A stretch of DNA of 64,000 nucleotides from Comamonas testosteroni (GTDB taxonomy: Bacteria > Pseudomonadota > Gammaproteobacteria > Burkholderiales > Burkholderiaceae_C): the NCBI RefSeq assembly GCF_000761245.1, contig NZ_AWOR01000021.1, positions 124,001-188,000 on the forward strand, in the 5' to 3' direction. Shown in pieces: positions 36,273 to 46,448 of this stretch; the first letter of the stretch is position 1; every line of letters begins with the position of its first letter. The notes under the pieces are model-generated. The model was not told where the DNA came from and did not search any database. It was given only the letters and a program-made list of their open reading frames with translations. The translations under genes and the position numbers were made by a program.

Positions 36273-37241
36273 ATGGCATTGAATCCCATCTCCTCCCCCC
36301 CCCCTCGCCGCACCCGCCAGGAAGAAGCGACAGAATCCGCTCCCGTCTGCGTGCTGTCCTTCAACAGCAGTGACCCCAGCGGAGCCAGCGGACTCTCGGC
36401 CGACATCGCCACCATCTCCTCCATCGGCGGTCATGCGCTGCCGGTGGCCTGCGGCGCCTACGCCAGAGACACGGCCCGCATCTACGAGCACTTTGCACTC
36501 GACGACGACGCGGTGACCGAGCAGGCGCGCATGGTGCTGGAGGACATTGCCGTCACCGCCATCAAGGTCGGCTTCGTGGGCAGTCCTGCCAACCTGGCCG
36601 CCATTGCCACGATCTCCTCGGACTACCCCGACATTCCCATCATCAGCTACATGCCGGACCTGTCCTGGTGGGAGGACGACAAGCAGGATCAGTACCTGGA
36701 TGCGTTCAAGGAGCTTGTCCTGCCTCAAACCTCGGTGTTGGTTGGAAACCACAACACGCTGTGGCGCTGGCTGCTGCCGGACTGGGAAAACAGCCGCGCG
36801 CCCACGGCGCGCGACATCGCCATGGCCGCCGAGGCGCTGGAAGTGCCTTATGTGCTGGTGACCGGCATCCCCCTGCCCGACCAGTTCGTGGACAACGTGC
36901 TGACCACGGCCCAGTCCGTATTGGGCAACAGCAAGTACGAGTTGTTTGACGCCACGTTCACAGGTGCCGGTGATACGCTGTCCGCAGCGATCACGGCCCT
37001 GCTGGCCACCGGCAACGATCTGGGCGCCGCAACCCTGGAGGCGCTGGAATACCTGGACCACAGCCTGGATGCAGGCTTTCGCCCCGGCATGGGCCACTAT
37101 CTGCCGGATCGTCTTTTCTGGGCCCAGCCCACCGAGGACGAGGAGTCCGAAGACGAGCAGGCCGAAGACTCCACCGATGACGAACCCGACTCCAAGCCGA
37201 TTGAAGGCTTTGTGATTCCTTCCCATGACACAAAACACTGA
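36273..37241 (+). CDS. thiD: Hydroxymethylpyrimidine/phosphomethylpyrimidine kinase
   Basis: The 322-residue ribokinase-fold enzyme has the ThiD N-terminal block [26 protein letters not shown] and the anion-hole motif [11 protein letters not shown]. It phosphorylates HMP and HMP-P in thiamine synthesis. It carries an unusually long, acidic C-terminal tail (Glu/Asp-rich from about residue 288) and an N-terminal Pro/Arg segment. Its last 17 bases overlap hemL, indicating coupling. No TPP riboswitch is visible upstream. Confidence 0.9.
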   Translation: MALNPISSPPPRRTRQEEATESAPVCVLSFNSSDPSGASGLSADIATISSIGGHALPVACGAYARDTARIYEHFALDDDAVTEQARMVLEDIAVTAIKVGFVGSPANLAAIATISSDYPDIPIISYMPDLSWWEDDKQDQYLDAFKELVLPQTSVLVGNHNTLWRWLLPDWENSRAPTARDIAMAAEALEVPYVLVTGIPLPDQFVDNVLTTAQSVLGNSKYELFDATFTGAGDTLSAAITALLATGNDLGAATLEALEYLDHSLDAGFRPGMGHYLPDRLFWAQPTEDEESEDEQAEDSTDDEPDSKPIEGFVIPSHDTKH

Positions 37242-38529
37242 TCTGAATACTGCACTGTTCGAGCGCGCCAAGGGCGTGATCCCTGGCGGCGTGAACTCGC
37301 CCGTGCGCGCTTTTGCCGCCGTGGGCGGCACGCCGCGCTTTGTGAAGCGCGCGCAAGGCGCCTATTTCTGGGACCAGAACGATCAGCAGTTCACCGACTA
37401 CATCGGCAGCTGGGGCCCCATGATCCTGGGCCACGGCCACCCCGAAGTGGTCGAGGCCGTGCAGGCCGCAGTGCTCGAAGGCTTCAGCTTCGGCGCTCCC
37501 ACCGAACGTGAAGTCGTGCTGGCCGAGAAGATTCGCGCCCTCGTGCCGAGCATGGACATGGTGCGCCTGGTCAGCTCCGGCACCGAAGCCGGCATGAGTG
37601 CGCTGCGCCTGGCGCGCGGCTACACCGGCCGCAACAAGATCATCAAGTTCAACGGCTGCTACCACGGCCATGCGGATGCGCTGCTGGTCAAGGCCGGCTC
37701 GGGCCTGGCCACCTTTGGCGCCTCGTCCTCGGCCGGTGTGCCCGCCGATGTGGCCAAAGACACCATCGTGCTGGAGTACAACGACATCGCTCAGCTCGAA
37801 GAGGCCTTTGCCAAGATGGGCGGCGACATCGCCTGCGTCATCATGGAGCCGATTGCCGGCAATATGAACTTTGTGCGCGCCTCGGTGGACTTCACCCGTC
37901 GCATCAGCGAGCTGACCCGCGAGCATGGCGCGCTGCTGATCTATGACGAAGTCATGACGGGCTTTCGCGTCGCCCTGGGCAGCGCCCAGAGCCTGTACGC
38001 CAAGGAGATCGAAGGCTTTGCGCCCGACATCACCGTGATGGGCAAGGTCATCGGCGGCGGCATGCCCATGGCGGCCTTCGGTGCACGCCGCGAGATCATG
38101 GAAAAGCTCTCGCCGCTGGGCCCCGTCTACCAGGCCGGCACGCTGTCGGGCAACCCCATTGCCACGGCCTGCGGCCTCAAGACGCTGGAGCTGATCAGCC
38201 GTCCCGGCTTCCACGCCGAGCTGCACCTCAAGACCGGCCACCTGATGCAGGGCCTGAAGGCCGAAGCCAATGCCGCCGGCATTCCCTTCAGCGTGGACTG
38301 GCAAGGCGGGCTGTTCGGCTTCTATTTCCTGCCCGAGCTGCCCACGCACTACGCGCAGGTCATGAAGACCGACGGCAAGGTCTTCAACAAGTTCTACCAC
38401 GGCATGCTGGAGCGCGGCCACTACTTTGCACCGGCGCTGTATGAGGCAGGCTTTGTCAGCGCAGCGCACAGCGAAGAAGATATCGACCGCACCATCGAAG
38501 CGGCACGCGAAGTGTTCAGGACGCTGTAA
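37225..38529 (+). CDS. hemL: Glutamate-1-semialdehyde 2,1-aminomutase
   Basis: The 434-residue PLP enzyme starts [30 protein letters not shown], the conserved HemL N-terminus, and has the PLP lysine at 274 in [12 protein letters not shown]. It makes 5-aminolevulinate for heme from glutamate-1-semialdehyde. It overlaps thiD, a pairing common in Burkholderiales. A terminator follows 18 bases after the stop codon. Confidence 0.97.
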   Translation: MTQNTDLNTALFERAKGVIPGGVNSPVRAFAAVGGTPRFVKRAQGAYFWDQNDQQFTDYIGSWGPMILGHGHPEVVEAVQAAVLEGFSFGAPTEREVVLAEKIRALVPSMDMVRLVSSGTEAGMSALRLARGYTGRNKIIKFNGCYHGHADALLVKAGSGLATFGASSSAGVPADVAKDTIVLEYNDIAQLEEAFAKMGGDIACVIMEPIAGNMNFVRASVDFTRRISELTREHGALLIYDEVMTGFRVALGSAQSLYAKEIEGFAPDITVMGKVIGGGMPMAAFGARREIMEKLSPLGPVYQAGTLSGNPIATACGLKTLELISRPGFHAELHLKTGHLMQGLKAEANAAGIPFSVDWQGGLFGFYFLPELPTHYAQVMKTDGKVFNKFYHGMLERGHYFAPALYEAGFVSAAHSEEDIDRTIEAAREVFRTL

Positions 38530-38547
38530 ATTCGCCGCTCCGCCCAG

Positions 38548-38582
38548 GCCCTGCAGCCGATGTCTGCAGGGCTTTTTATTTT
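38548..38582 (+). terminator. Rho-independent terminator of thiD-hemL
   Basis: GCCCTGCAG-N7-CTGCAGGGC is a perfect nine-base stem followed by TTTTTATTTT, starting 18 bases after hemL. Confidence 0.92.
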
Positions 38583-38688
38583 CTGCAGCAGACAGCGCTT
38601 GCGCCGCCTTCTGCAAAGACATGTTTGCTTTCACAGCCACGTCATGGACGCTTGCCACGCTCGCGTTTTTGTCAGCAATGAAAGCACC

Positions 38689-40461
38689 ATGACCGACGAA
38701 TCCAGCAAGCCGACGCTGCACAACCTGCTCAAAGACACTGCAGCCGAAGCCAGTGACTTGAACCGCCGCCACTTTGTGCGCCAGATGGCCTGGAGCGCCG
38801 GCGCCATGACCGTGCTGCCGCTGGCGGCCTGCGGCGGCGGCGATGACGGCCAGCCGGCGACGGAGCCAGCCATCCCCAAGGTCAGCTTCGCCCATGGCCT
38901 GGCCAGCGGCGATCCGCTGTCCGACCGCGTGATGCTCTGGACCCGCATCACCCCGCCCGCCGGCCACCAGGCAGACATTCCCGTGCAGTGGGAGCTTGCC
39001 AGCGATGCAGCGTTCGCCTCCATCGTGGCGCGTGGCGAGAGCAGCGCCACCGCAGCCAGGGACTTCACGGTCAAGGTCGATGCCGGCGGCCTCAAGCCTG
39101 CCACGGCCTATCACTTTCGCTTCCGCGCCCATGGCGTGACGTCGGCGGCAGCGCGCACGCGCACCCTGCCCACCGGCTCGGTGGCCCAGGTCAGGCTGGC
39201 TGTCTTCTCCTGCGCCAACTATCCGGCCGGCTACTTCAATGTATACGCCGATGCGGCCAGGCGCAGCGACCTGGATGCCACGGTACACCTGGGCGACTAC
39301 ATCTATGAATACGCGCGCGGCGGCTATGCCTCGGCCCAGGCTGGAGCCATGGGCCGCCTGGTCAATCCTGCCGGAGAAATTCTCTCGCTGGCCGACTACC
39401 GCGAGCGCCACGCCCAGTACAAGAGCGATGCAGACCTGCAGGCTCTGCATGCTGCCGCGCCCATGATTGCCATCTGGGACGACCACGAATTTGCCAACGA
39501 CACCTGGAGTGCGGGAGCCGAGAATCACCAGCCCGGCGAGGGCGACTTTGCCATGCGCAAGGCCGCTGCCATGCAGGCCTACCACGAGTGGATGCCTACG
39601 CGCACTGCCAGCGCCGAGCTGATCTACCGCAGCTTCGACTTTGGCGATCTGGTCTCGCTGCACATGCTGGACACCCGCGTGATAGGCCGCGACAAGCAGC
39701 TGGACTATGCCGATTTCATGACCTCTGCCGGCATCGACTCGGCGGGCTTCGCCACGGCCATGGCCAACCCGGCGCGTCAGCTTCTGGGTCAGACCCAGAC
39801 ACAGTGGTTGCAACAGCAGATGGCGGCCTCCCGTGCCACCTGGCAGGTGCTGGGCCAGCAGGTGCTGATGGGGCGCATGAACATTCCCGCCCCCATACTC
39901 ATGGAAACCATTCAAGCAGGCGCGGGCGTATCGGTCTCGCAGTATGCAGCGCTGGCGGCCAAGGCGCAGACCGCGCCGGCCACACTCACGCCTCAGGAGC
40001 AGGCCATCCTGGCCCAGCCCTCGATCCCCTACAACCTGGACGCCTGGGATGGCTATCAGGCCGCGCGCGAGACCGTTCTGGGCTCCGCGCGTCAGCTCGG
40101 CAAGAAGCTGGTGGTGCTGGCAGGCGACACGCACAACGCCTGGGCCAGCGAGCTGCAGGACATGAACGGCAAGGCCGTGGGCGTGGAGTTTGCGACCTCC
40201 TCGGTCAGCTCGCCGGGCTTTGAGCAATACCTGCCGGGCGAAGACCCCGCCACGCTGGCCGCTGCGCTGCAGCAGCTCATCAAGCCGCTCAAATACTGCG
40301 ACACCTCGCGCCGCGGCTATATGCTGGTGACGGCCACGGCGGATGCCTGCCGCGCCGACTGGGTATATGTGAACACCATCAGCAGCCGCCAGTTCACGGC
40401 CAGCACCGAAGCCTCCATGAAAGTTCTGGCCAGCGCGCCGGGGCTGCTGGTCAAGGTCTGA
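38689..40461 (+). CDS. phoD: PhoD-family alkaline phosphatase, Tat-exported lipoprotein
   Basis: The start is the ATG at 38689 (MTDESSKPTL). A twin-arginine leader (NRRHFVRQMAW, Arg26-27) runs into the lipobox LAAC48 followed by GGG, so the protein is probably exported folded and anchored by lipid. The N-terminal Fn3-like PhoD domain is followed by the metallophosphatase core (NYPAGYFN, HLGDYIYEY, IWDDHEFANDTW, LAGDTHNAWASEL). It is a calcium/iron phosphodiesterase-monoesterase for phosphate acquisition. No Pho box was identified. Confidence 0.92.
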   Translation: MTDESSKPTLHNLLKDTAAEASDLNRRHFVRQMAWSAGAMTVLPLAACGGGDDGQPATEPAIPKVSFAHGLASGDPLSDRVMLWTRITPPAGHQADIPVQWELASDAAFASIVARGESSATAARDFTVKVDAGGLKPATAYHFRFRAHGVTSAAARTRTLPTGSVAQVRLAVFSCANYPAGYFNVYADAARRSDLDATVHLGDYIYEYARGGYASAQAGAMGRLVNPAGEILSLADYRERHAQYKSDADLQALHAAAPMIAIWDDHEFANDTWSAGAENHQPGEGDFAMRKAAAMQAYHEWMPTRTASAELIYRSFDFGDLVSLHMLDTRVIGRDKQLDYADFMTSAGIDSAGFATAMANPARQLLGQTQTQWLQQQMAASRATWQVLGQQVLMGRMNIPAPILMETIQAGAGVSVSQYAALAAKAQTAPATLTPQEQAILAQPSIPYNLDAWDGYQAARETVLGSARQLGKKLVVLAGDTHNAWASELQDMNGKAVGVEFATSSVSSPGFEQYLPGEDPATLAAALQQLIKPLKYCDTSRRGYMLVTATADACRADWVYVNTISSRQFTASTEASMKVLASAPGLLVKV

Positions 40462-40494
40462 CCCCCGGGCCTGCAAGGCAGAACAAGCCCGCCC

Positions 40495-41130
40495 TCAGGG
40501 CCTCTGAAAAGCGGCTCTGGCGCGCTCCACTTCCGCTCTGGTGATGCAGCCCGGCGCATGGTCGTTGACCATGCCCATGGCCTGCATCAGCGCATACATG
40601 GTGGTTGGCCCGACAAACTTCCAGCCGCGCTTCTTGAGCTCCTTGGACAGGGTTTGCGACTCCGGCGTCTGGGCCTGAATGGTCCCTCCCGCCGAGGGCA
40701 CCGCCGGCTGATAGCGCCAGAAGAACGCGGCCAGCGAGCCTTCGGCCTGGACCATTTCGATGGCCCGCTGGGCGTTGTTGATCACGGCCTCGATCTTGCC
40801 GCGGTGGCGCACGATGCCTGCGTCCTGCAGCAGGCGCTGCACATCGGCCTCGCCGAACTGCGCGACGCGCCGGAAATCGAAACCCGCAAAGGCTGCACGG
40901 AAGTTCTCGCGCTTGTTGAGAATGGTCAGCCAGCTCAGGCCGGACTGAAAGCCTTCCAGACAGAGTTTCTCGAACAGACGCTGATCGCTGTCCACCGGGA
41001 ACCCCCATTCGCGGTCGTGATAGTGCACATAGCCGGGCGTGGCCAGACACCAGCGGCAGCGCTGCTGGCCGTCTTCGGCGGACTGGATGGGGGTGCGGGT
41101 CGGCGTGGTCTCGGTGGGTTCGGTACTCAT
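40495..41130 (-). CDS. tag: DNA-3-methyladenine glycosylase I
   Basis: The start at 41130 gives 211 residues (MSTEPTETTP). The conserved RCRWC...YHDREWGFP block, FEKLCLEGFQSGLSW and the C-terminal His/Cys pair (NDHAPGC) form the Tag zinc snap and base pocket. It removes 3-methyladenine from alkylated DNA. It is convergent with phoD, 33 bases apart. Confidence 0.95.
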   Translation of the reverse strand: MSTEPTETTPTRTPIQSAEDGQQRCRWCLATPGYVHYHDREWGFPVDSDQRLFEKLCLEGFQSGLSWLTILNKRENFRAAFAGFDFRRVAQFGEADVQRLLQDAGIVRHRGKIEAVINNAQRAIEMVQAEGSLAAFFWRYQPAVPSAGGTIQAQTPESQTLSKELKKRGWKFVGPTTMYALMQAMGMVNDHAPGCITRAEVERARAAFQRP

Positions 41131-41151
41131 GCCCAGCACTCTAACCAATGC

Positions 41152-41190
41152 AAAAGCCCTGCAGAGCATTCCCCGCAGGGCTTTTATTTT
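41152..41190 (-). terminator. Terminator downstream of the amino-acid permease
   Basis: AAAAGCCCTGC and GCAGGGCTTTT form an 11-base stem on the minus strand, about 80 bases after the permease stop codon and just before the tag start. A second T-run (TTTTATTTT) on the plus strand makes it potentially bidirectional. Confidence 0.8.
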
Positions 41191-41278
41191 GATAGCTTAT
41201 TACGCTTGCTATAAAACGATTTCAGATATAAAACATATTGAAATCTATGAATATCAAGCGTTAGCAGCTCACTTTTTA
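41187..41278. repeat. AT-rich double inverted repeat of the GATAGC...GCGCT family
   Basis: TTTTGATAGCTTATTACGCTT faces ATATCAAGCGTTAGCAGCTC in inverted order, and between them lies GATTTCA...TGAAATC (41218-41245). It resembles the short segments at 21291-21312 and 46158-46192. It overlaps the last bases of the permease gene. Confidence 0.5.
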
Positions 41279-42753
41279 TCTGCCTGAGCCAGACGCGAAT
41301 GGCGCATGCCATAGGCCATGTAGATCAGCGCACCCAGCGCCATCCAGCCCACAAAGCGCAGCCAGGTCAGCGTGGTCAGATTCAGCATCAGATAAAAGCA
41401 CAGCAGGGCCGAGAGCACAGGCAGCACAGGCACAAAAGGCACTCGGTAGCCGGCTCCGGCGTCGGGACGCTTTTTGCGCAGCACCAGCACGCCGATGCTG
41501 ACCAGCACAAAGGCCGACAGCGTGCCGATGTTGATCATCTCCTCCAGCAGCTCCACCTTGGTAAAGCCTGCCAGCAGCGCCACGATCACGCCCACAGCCA
41601 GTTGCAGGCGAACCGGCGTCTTGCGCCTGGCCGATGTCACGCCCCAGCTGCGCGGCAGCAGGCCGTCGCGGCACAAGGCCAGCAACACGCGCGAGCTGCC
41701 CATCAGCAGCACCATGACCACGGTGGTCATGCCGATCAGCACGCCCACCGAGATGACCTGCGCCGCCCAGCCAGCGCCCACGGCAATGAATGCAGTGGCC
41801 AGCGACGGGTTCTCGGCCCTGGCCAGTGCCGTATAGGGCACCATGCCGGTCAGCGCCAGCGTGACCAGGATGTAGAGCACCGTCACCAGCACCAGCCCGC
41901 CGAGAATGCCGCGCGGCAGCGTGCGCTGCGGGTCCTTGACCTCTTCGGCCGAGGTTGCCACCACATCAAAGCCCAGGAAGGCGAAGAACACCAGCGATGC
42001 GCCCGAGATCACGCCCAGCCAGCCATACTGGCTGGGCTCGGCACCGAACAGCCAGGCCAGCATGGGCTGGCCCCACACATCGCCGCTGACGCCATGGGCC
42101 ACCACAGGCGGCTGTGCGGCGGGAACAAAGGGCGTGAAGTTGTCGGTGTTCATATAGGTGAAGCCGACGACGATCACAAACACGGTGATCGCCAGCTTGA
42201 TGACGGTGAACAGGTTGTTGACCTTGGCCGAGACCTGGGTGCCCGCAATCAGCAAGGCCGTGAACACGGCCACGATGAAGAACGGCCCCCAGTTCAGCGA
42301 GAAGCCGCCGATCTCGACGCTCTGCGCGATCTCCAGCCCTGCAGTGGAGAACACGGCCGACAGATAGATACCCCAGTACTTGGCCAGCACGGCAGCGGCC
42401 GAGATCATCTCCAGCAGCAGGTTCCAGCCAATGATCCAGGCCAGGCCCTCGCCCAGCGTCAGATAGGTATAGGTATAGGCGCTGCCCGTGACGGGCACGG
42501 TGGAGGCGAACTCCGCATAGCACATGATGGCCAGCGCGCAGGTCGCGGCCGCCAAAATGAAGGAAAAAATCACGGCCGGGCCGGCAAAGCTGCCGGCTGC
42601 GCGAGCCCCCACCGAGAAAATCCCTGCGCCCACGGCCACGGCCAGGCCCAGAATCATCAGATCGAAAACACCCAGCGTGCGCTGGAGCTGGCGGCCCGGC
42701 TCGTCGGAATCGGCCAGCGCCTGTTCAATGGTTTTGGTTTTCAGCCACTGCAT
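41269..42753 (-). CDS. APC-family amino-acid permease
   Basis: The start at 42753 (MQWLKTKTIEQ) has GGGGAT upstream; the frame extends further but without sense. The 494-residue protein has 12-14 membrane helices and the CAT/YfnA-type motifs VGAGIFSVGARAAG near residue 45 and FFAFLGFDVVATSAEE near 230. It should import a cationic or branched amino acid by symport; the substrate is uncertain. A perfect 7+4+7 palindrome lies 19 bases upstream of the start. Confidence 0.92.
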   Translation of the reverse strand: MQWLKTKTIEQALADSDEPGRQLQRTLGVFDLMILGLAVAVGAGIFSVGARAAGSFAGPAVIFSFILAAATCALAIMCYAEFASTVPVTGSAYTYTYLTLGEGLAWIIGWNLLLEMISAAAVLAKYWGIYLSAVFSTAGLEIAQSVEIGGFSLNWGPFFIVAVFTALLIAGTQVSAKVNNLFTVIKLAITVFVIVVGFTYMNTDNFTPFVPAAQPPVVAHGVSGDVWGQPMLAWLFGAEPSQYGWLGVISGASLVFFAFLGFDVVATSAEEVKDPQRTLPRGILGGLVLVTVLYILVTLALTGMVPYTALARAENPSLATAFIAVGAGWAAQVISVGVLIGMTTVVMVLLMGSSRVLLALCRDGLLPRSWGVTSARRKTPVRLQLAVGVIVALLAGFTKVELLEEMINIGTLSAFVLVSIGVLVLRKKRPDAGAGYRVPFVPVLPVLSALLCFYLMLNLTTLTWLRFVGWMALGALIYMAYGMRHSRLAQADKK

Positions 42754-43064
42754 GCATATCCCCGGGCTTTGAGAACGTAAACACGTTCTTAGCCACGCTT
42801 TTGGCGCGGCGTCTTCGGCCCGGTCCTTTTTGTCAAAAAGGCATCCTAGGGATTTCACCAATGATGCGCAGATTCCCTGCAGCATCACCAGTGCATCTGC
42901 ATGTTTTGTGCAGGCCCGGCTGCACGCCCATCTCAAAACAGACTAGTCAGGCCCGCGCTTCACGAAGCCTGCACCGCGCTCAAAAATCGCGCTGCAGTCC
43001 TGCACGCAAGCGAGCACTGGCGCAGGATTCAAAAAAGGCCCGCGGCACAGCGATCCTGTCCGGC
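42754..43064. other. Intergenic region with permease operator candidate
   Basis: This 311-base gap holds the permease promoter region, including AGAACGT-AAAC-ACGTTCT at 42772-42789, between the permease ATG and the PAP2 stop codon. The remainder shows no gene, tRNA or terminator that I recognise. Confidence 0.5.
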
Positions 43065-43760
43065 TCAGATGCGCGGAGGCTGCGGCGGCACATCGGCCGG
43101 GCGAATCAGCAGGCAGAGCACTGGCACCAGCATCAGCGCAGTGACCACATCCAGCACATGGTGCTGATGCACCAGCATGGTTGAGGCGCAGATTGCCGCG
43201 CTCCACAGCGCAATCAGCAGACACAGCCCCCAGCGACCACGCTGCCATTGCGCCTGGCAGATGGCCAGACAGGTCAGCGCCGTGTAGACGATGTGCAGCG
43301 AGGGCAGCAGATTGTGCGGCTTGTCCACAAAGAACATGGTCGCAAAAATGCTGCGATAGGGCTCGAATTCGGGAATCGCGCGCTCGAAGGCCAAATTTGC
43401 CGGGAACAGCACGAAGATCAGACCGCAGATCAGCGTACCCAACACCTGGCGCTTGCCCAGTGCCGCCGTACCGGGCTGCCCCACCAGCCAGAACGGCAGG
43501 GCCAGAAACGGGAAAAACGAGAAATAGACAAAGATGAATTCCGGCACCAGCGGAATCATGGCATCCCAGCGCGTTATGAAGTCATAGCGCTGGTCGCGCA
43601 GGCTAGCCAGCCAGTTGGCCGTGGGATAGATCGCATAGGTGGCGATGTTCACCCATATGGCCCAGAAGACAAAGCCACGCTGGCGGGCCGGACCAGGCCC
43701 GGGTCCATGGACTGCTTGATCGGCGGGACGAAGAGCGGGAGCACGCGCGGGTTTTGCCAT
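43065..43760 (-). CDS. PAP2/Aur1-like membrane phosphatase
   Basis: The start at 43760 (MAKPARAPAL) is preferred over 43790. The 231-residue protein has about six membrane helices and the PAP2 catalytic residues in LLPSLHIVYT (His156) and STMLVHQHHVLD (His200, Asp204). The first arginine motif is replaced by FVDKPHN, as in the inositolphosphotransferase-like branch. It probably removes or transfers phosphate from a lipid. The substrate is unknown. Confidence 0.82.
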   Translation of the reverse strand: MAKPARAPALRPADQAVHGPGPGPARQRGFVFWAIWVNIATYAIYPTANWLASLRDQRYDFITRWDAMIPLVPEFIFVYFSFFPFLALPFWLVGQPGTAALGKRQVLGTLICGLIFVLFPANLAFERAIPEFEPYRSIFATMFFVDKPHNLLPSLHIVYTALTCLAICQAQWQRGRWGLCLLIALWSAAICASTMLVHQHHVLDVVTALMLVPVLCLLIRPADVPPQPPRI

Positions 43761-43900
43761 GTGCAGATTATGAAAGCAGCGCCGCGGCACAGGACAGGGG
43801 CGGCAGGGCCAAAAAGGGCGGCCGACGACAGACGCCAGCGGCCTGCGCGTTCAGGCCGGACAAGCGATCCGCCCCCATCCGTCTGATTCCATCCACCAGC

Positions 43901-44347
43901 CTACTCGGCCTGAACCGGCTGGGCCGACAACACCCAGGCCGCCATCAGCAAGGACTGCTCCTCGCTGATCTGCGGGTGACGCGGCATGATGACATTGCCC
44001 CAGACACCCACGCTGCCAGCGCGAATCTTGCCTGCGAGATAGGTTTGCGCATCGCTTTGGGCCTCGTGCTTCTGGGCAATCGAGACAAAGGACGGTCCCA
44101 CATACTTGCGATCCCATCCATGGCAGCGCATGCAGTCGGACTGCTCCACCAGCTTCTTGCCCTGGGCCAGCTCCGGGTGCTTCTGCACCAGCGCCTCCGT
44201 GGCCTGCTCGGCAGAGCTGACGCGCATGATGCGCCAGCCGATATTGGCCACGCCCAGGGCCGACGCCAGCATGACCAGCCCGATCAGCCAGCCAATCCAG
44301 CGCGGACGCGGCGGGTAGTTTTCTTCGTCGTCGATAGGATCAGTCAT
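43901..44347 (-). CDS. Membrane-anchored monoheme cytochrome c
   Basis: The 148-residue protein has one N-terminal membrane helix (17-39), the heme motif CMRCH (72-76) and a probable Met121 axial ligand in NVIMPRHP. It should carry electrons in the periplasm. No oxidase or reductase gene lies alongside. The gene starts 181 bases after purH ends, with repeat copy C in the gap. Confidence 0.88.
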   Translation of the reverse strand: MTDPIDDEENYPPRPRWIGWLIGLVMLASALGVANIGWRIMRVSSAEQATEALVQKHPELAQGKKLVEQSDCMRCHGWDRKYVGPSFVSIAQKHEAQSDAQTYLAGKIRAGSVGVWGNVIMPRHPQISEEQSLLMAAWVLSAQPVQAE

Positions 44348-44456
44348 ACCAAAGCAGATTCACAAAAAAGTATGGCCGGCAGACGCCAGCCATTGAGCAC
44401 CTTACCCGAACAGGTATGCCCCATCAAAGGGACAGCGAGCAAGAGCCGCCTCGCAG

Positions 44457-44522
44457 CGAGGCTGTCGTCCCCCTGCGGCGCTCAGCGCCAGAGAGGGGGA
44501 AGGCGCGATAGCGCCTCAGGGG
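44457..44522. repeat. Composite inverted repeat, copy C (after purH)
   Basis: Ends seven bases before the purH stop codon and shares CGAGGCTGTCGTCCCCCT and GAGAGGGGGAAGG with the other copies. The inner arms GGCGC/GCGCC replace the GCGGC/GCCGC of copies A and D. Confidence 0.8.
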
Positions 44523-44528
44523 AAGCAA

Positions 44529-46127
44529 TTAGTGCCTGAAGTGGCGCACGCCGGTGAAGACCATGGCCACGCCACGCTCGTTGGCCGCATCGATCACTTC
44601 CTGATCGCGCATGGAGCCGCCAGGCTGGGCCACGCAGGTAGCACCGGCATCGACCACCACGTCCAGGCCGTCGCGGAAGGGGAAGAAGGCATCCGACGCC
44701 ACGACGGTGTTCTGCAGCGACAGCTTGGCGGCTTCGGCCTTGATGGAGGCGATGCGGGCCGAATCCAGGCGCGACATCTGACCTGCACCCACGCCCATGG
44801 TCATGCCGTTCTTGCAGAAGACGATGGCGTTGGACTTGACGAACTTGGCCACGTTCCAGGCGAACAGCAAGTCCTGAAGCTCTTCAGGCGTTGGCTGCTT
44901 GACGGTCACGACCTTCAGGTCGGCCAGCTTGAGCTCATGGTTGTCCGAGGTCTGCAGCAGCAGGCCCGAGCCGATGCGCTTGGACTCGATGGCGTTGCGG
45001 CCGTTGTCCCAGTCGGTTGCGCCGCCGGCGGGCAGAGCGATCTTCATCAGGCGCACATTGACCTTGGCCTTGAAGATTTCCAGGGCTTCGGCGCTGAACT
45101 CGGGAGCCATCAGCACTTCGACGAACTGCTTGGACACGGCTTCGGCAGCGGCCTTGTCCACAGGACGGTTGAAGGCGATGATGCCGCCAAACGCGCTGGT
45201 GGGGTCGGTCTGGAAGGCCTTGGAATAGGCTTCGAAGGCATTTGCGCCCACGGCCACGCCGCAGGGGTTGGCGTGCTTGACGATCACGCAGGCAGGGGTG
45301 TCAAAGCTCTTGACGCATTCCCAGGCCGCATCGGCATCGGCGATATTGTTGTAGCTCAGCTCCTTGCCCTGCAGCTGCACGCCCGTGGCCAGCGAGCCGG
45401 GAGCGGGGTACAGGTCGCGGTACCAGGCAGCTTGCTGGTGGCTGTTTTCACCGTAGCGCAGATCCTGCACCTTGATGAAATGGCCGTTGGACTGGCCGCC
45501 GAACAGGGCGCGCTCGGGCACATATTCTTCGCTGAGCTTTTCGTCTTCGAACTTGACGCTAGACAGGTAGTCGCTGATCGCTCCGTCGTACTGGGCAATG
45601 CGGTTGAAGGCCGCCACGGACAACGCAAAACGCAGCTTGTCGGACAGCTTGCCGCTCGCCTTGAGTTCGGCCAGCACGGCTTCGTACTGGTCGGCGGCGG
45701 TCAGAACGCCCACATCCTTCCAGTTCTTGGCAGCGGAACGCACCATGGCGGGGCCGCCAATGTCGATGTTCTCGATGGCGTCGGCCAGCGTGCAGCCGGC
45801 CTTGGCCACCGTAGCTTCAAAGGGGTAGAGGTTCACGACCAGCAGATCGATGGTCTCGATGCCATGTTCCTTCAAAGCAGCCATGTGCTCGGGCAGTTCG
45901 CGGCGAGCCAGCAGGCCACCGTGCACCATGGGGTGCAGGGTCTTGACGCGGCCGTCCAGCATCTCGGGGAATTGGGTGACTTCGGCCACTTCGGTCACGG
46001 GCAGGCCCACGCCAGCCAGCAGCTTGGCGGTGCCACCGGTGGACAGCAGCTGCACGCCCAGGGCGTGCAGGGCTTGCGCAAATTCGACGATACCGGTCTT
46101 GTCAGAGACGGAGATCAGAGCTTTCAT
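44529..46127 (-). CDS. purH: Bifunctional AICAR formyltransferase/IMP cyclohydrolase
   Basis: The ATG at 46127 ([17 protein letters not shown]) is the family start; a TTG three codons earlier is ignored. The N-terminal cyclohydrolase domain ([24 protein letters not shown]) and the C-terminal formyltransferase ([22 protein letters not shown]) complete the last two steps of IMP synthesis. The 532-residue length is normal. It follows fis on the same strand. Confidence 0.97.
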   Translation of the reverse strand: MKALISVSDKTGIVEFAQALHALGVQLLSTGGTAKLLAGVGLPVTEVAEVTQFPEMLDGRVKTLHPMVHGGLLARRELPEHMAALKEHGIETIDLLVVNLYPFEATVAKAGCTLADAIENIDIGGPAMVRSAAKNWKDVGVLTAADQYEAVLAELKASGKLSDKLRFALSVAAFNRIAQYDGAISDYLSSVKFEDEKLSEEYVPERALFGGQSNGHFIKVQDLRYGENSHQQAAWYRDLYPAPGSLATGVQLQGKELSYNNIADADAAWECVKSFDTPACVIVKHANPCGVAVGANAFEAYSKAFQTDPTSAFGGIIAFNRPVDKAAAEAVSKQFVEVLMAPEFSAEALEIFKAKVNVRLMKIALPAGGATDWDNGRNAIESKRIGSGLLLQTSDNHELKLADLKVVTVKQPTPEELQDLLFAWNVAKFVKSNAIVFCKNGMTMGVGAGQMSRLDSARIASIKAEAAKLSLQNTVVASDAFFPFRDGLDVVVDAGATCVAQPGGSMRDQEVIDAANERGVAMVFTGVRHFRH

Positions 46128-46157
46128 GGGCGTCAATTCAAAGTTTGGATAAAAACA

Positions 46158-46192
46158 AGCTGCAAGTGCAGATATATCGAGCGCTTGCAGCT
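46158..46192. repeat. Inverted repeat between fis and purH
   Basis: The perfect nine-base arms AGCTGCAAG and CTTGCAGCT are separated by 17 bases. Composition resembles the repeats at 21291 and 41187. It may end the dusB-fis transcript, although no T-run follows. Confidence 0.55.
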
Positions 46193-46214
46193 ATGGATTC
46201 GGTAGCATCGTCGC

Positions 46215-46448
46215 TCAGAGCAACTCGTGATCGACCAGCTTCTTGCGCAGGGTGTTGCGATTCAGGCCCAGCCATTCGGCGGCGCGCGACTGGTTGTTGT
46301 CGGCCTGGCCCATCACCACTTCCAGCAGCGGTTTTTCGACAAGGCGAATCACCATGTCATAGACATTGGCCGGTGTTTCGCCCTCGAGATCGCGGAAATA
46401 GCCCTCCAGGCTATCGCGAACGACTTGTTCTAAATTCTGATTGCTCAT
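46215..46448 (-). CDS. fis: Fis-family DNA-binding protein
   Basis: The 77-residue protein ends in the Fis helix-turn-helix (NNQSRAAEWLGLNRNTLRKKL). It is a nucleoid-associated regulator of rRNA and other promoters. Its start overlaps the dusB stop codon (four bases), the classic dusB-fis operon. Confidence 0.97.
   Translation of the reverse strand: MSNQNLEQVVRDSLEGYFRDLEGETPANVYDMVIRLVEKPLLEVVMGQADNNQSRAAEWLGLNRNTLRKKLVDHELL

Noticed and set aside
36991..40476. 1161-codon open frame on the minus strand
   Set aside because: It lies opposite thiD, hemL and phoD, all well-recognised, and its translation has no domain. It is an antisense frame typical of GC-rich codon use.
44532..46205. 557-codon open frame opposite purH
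   Set aside because: purH is certain in this position and the opposing translation has no recognisable family.
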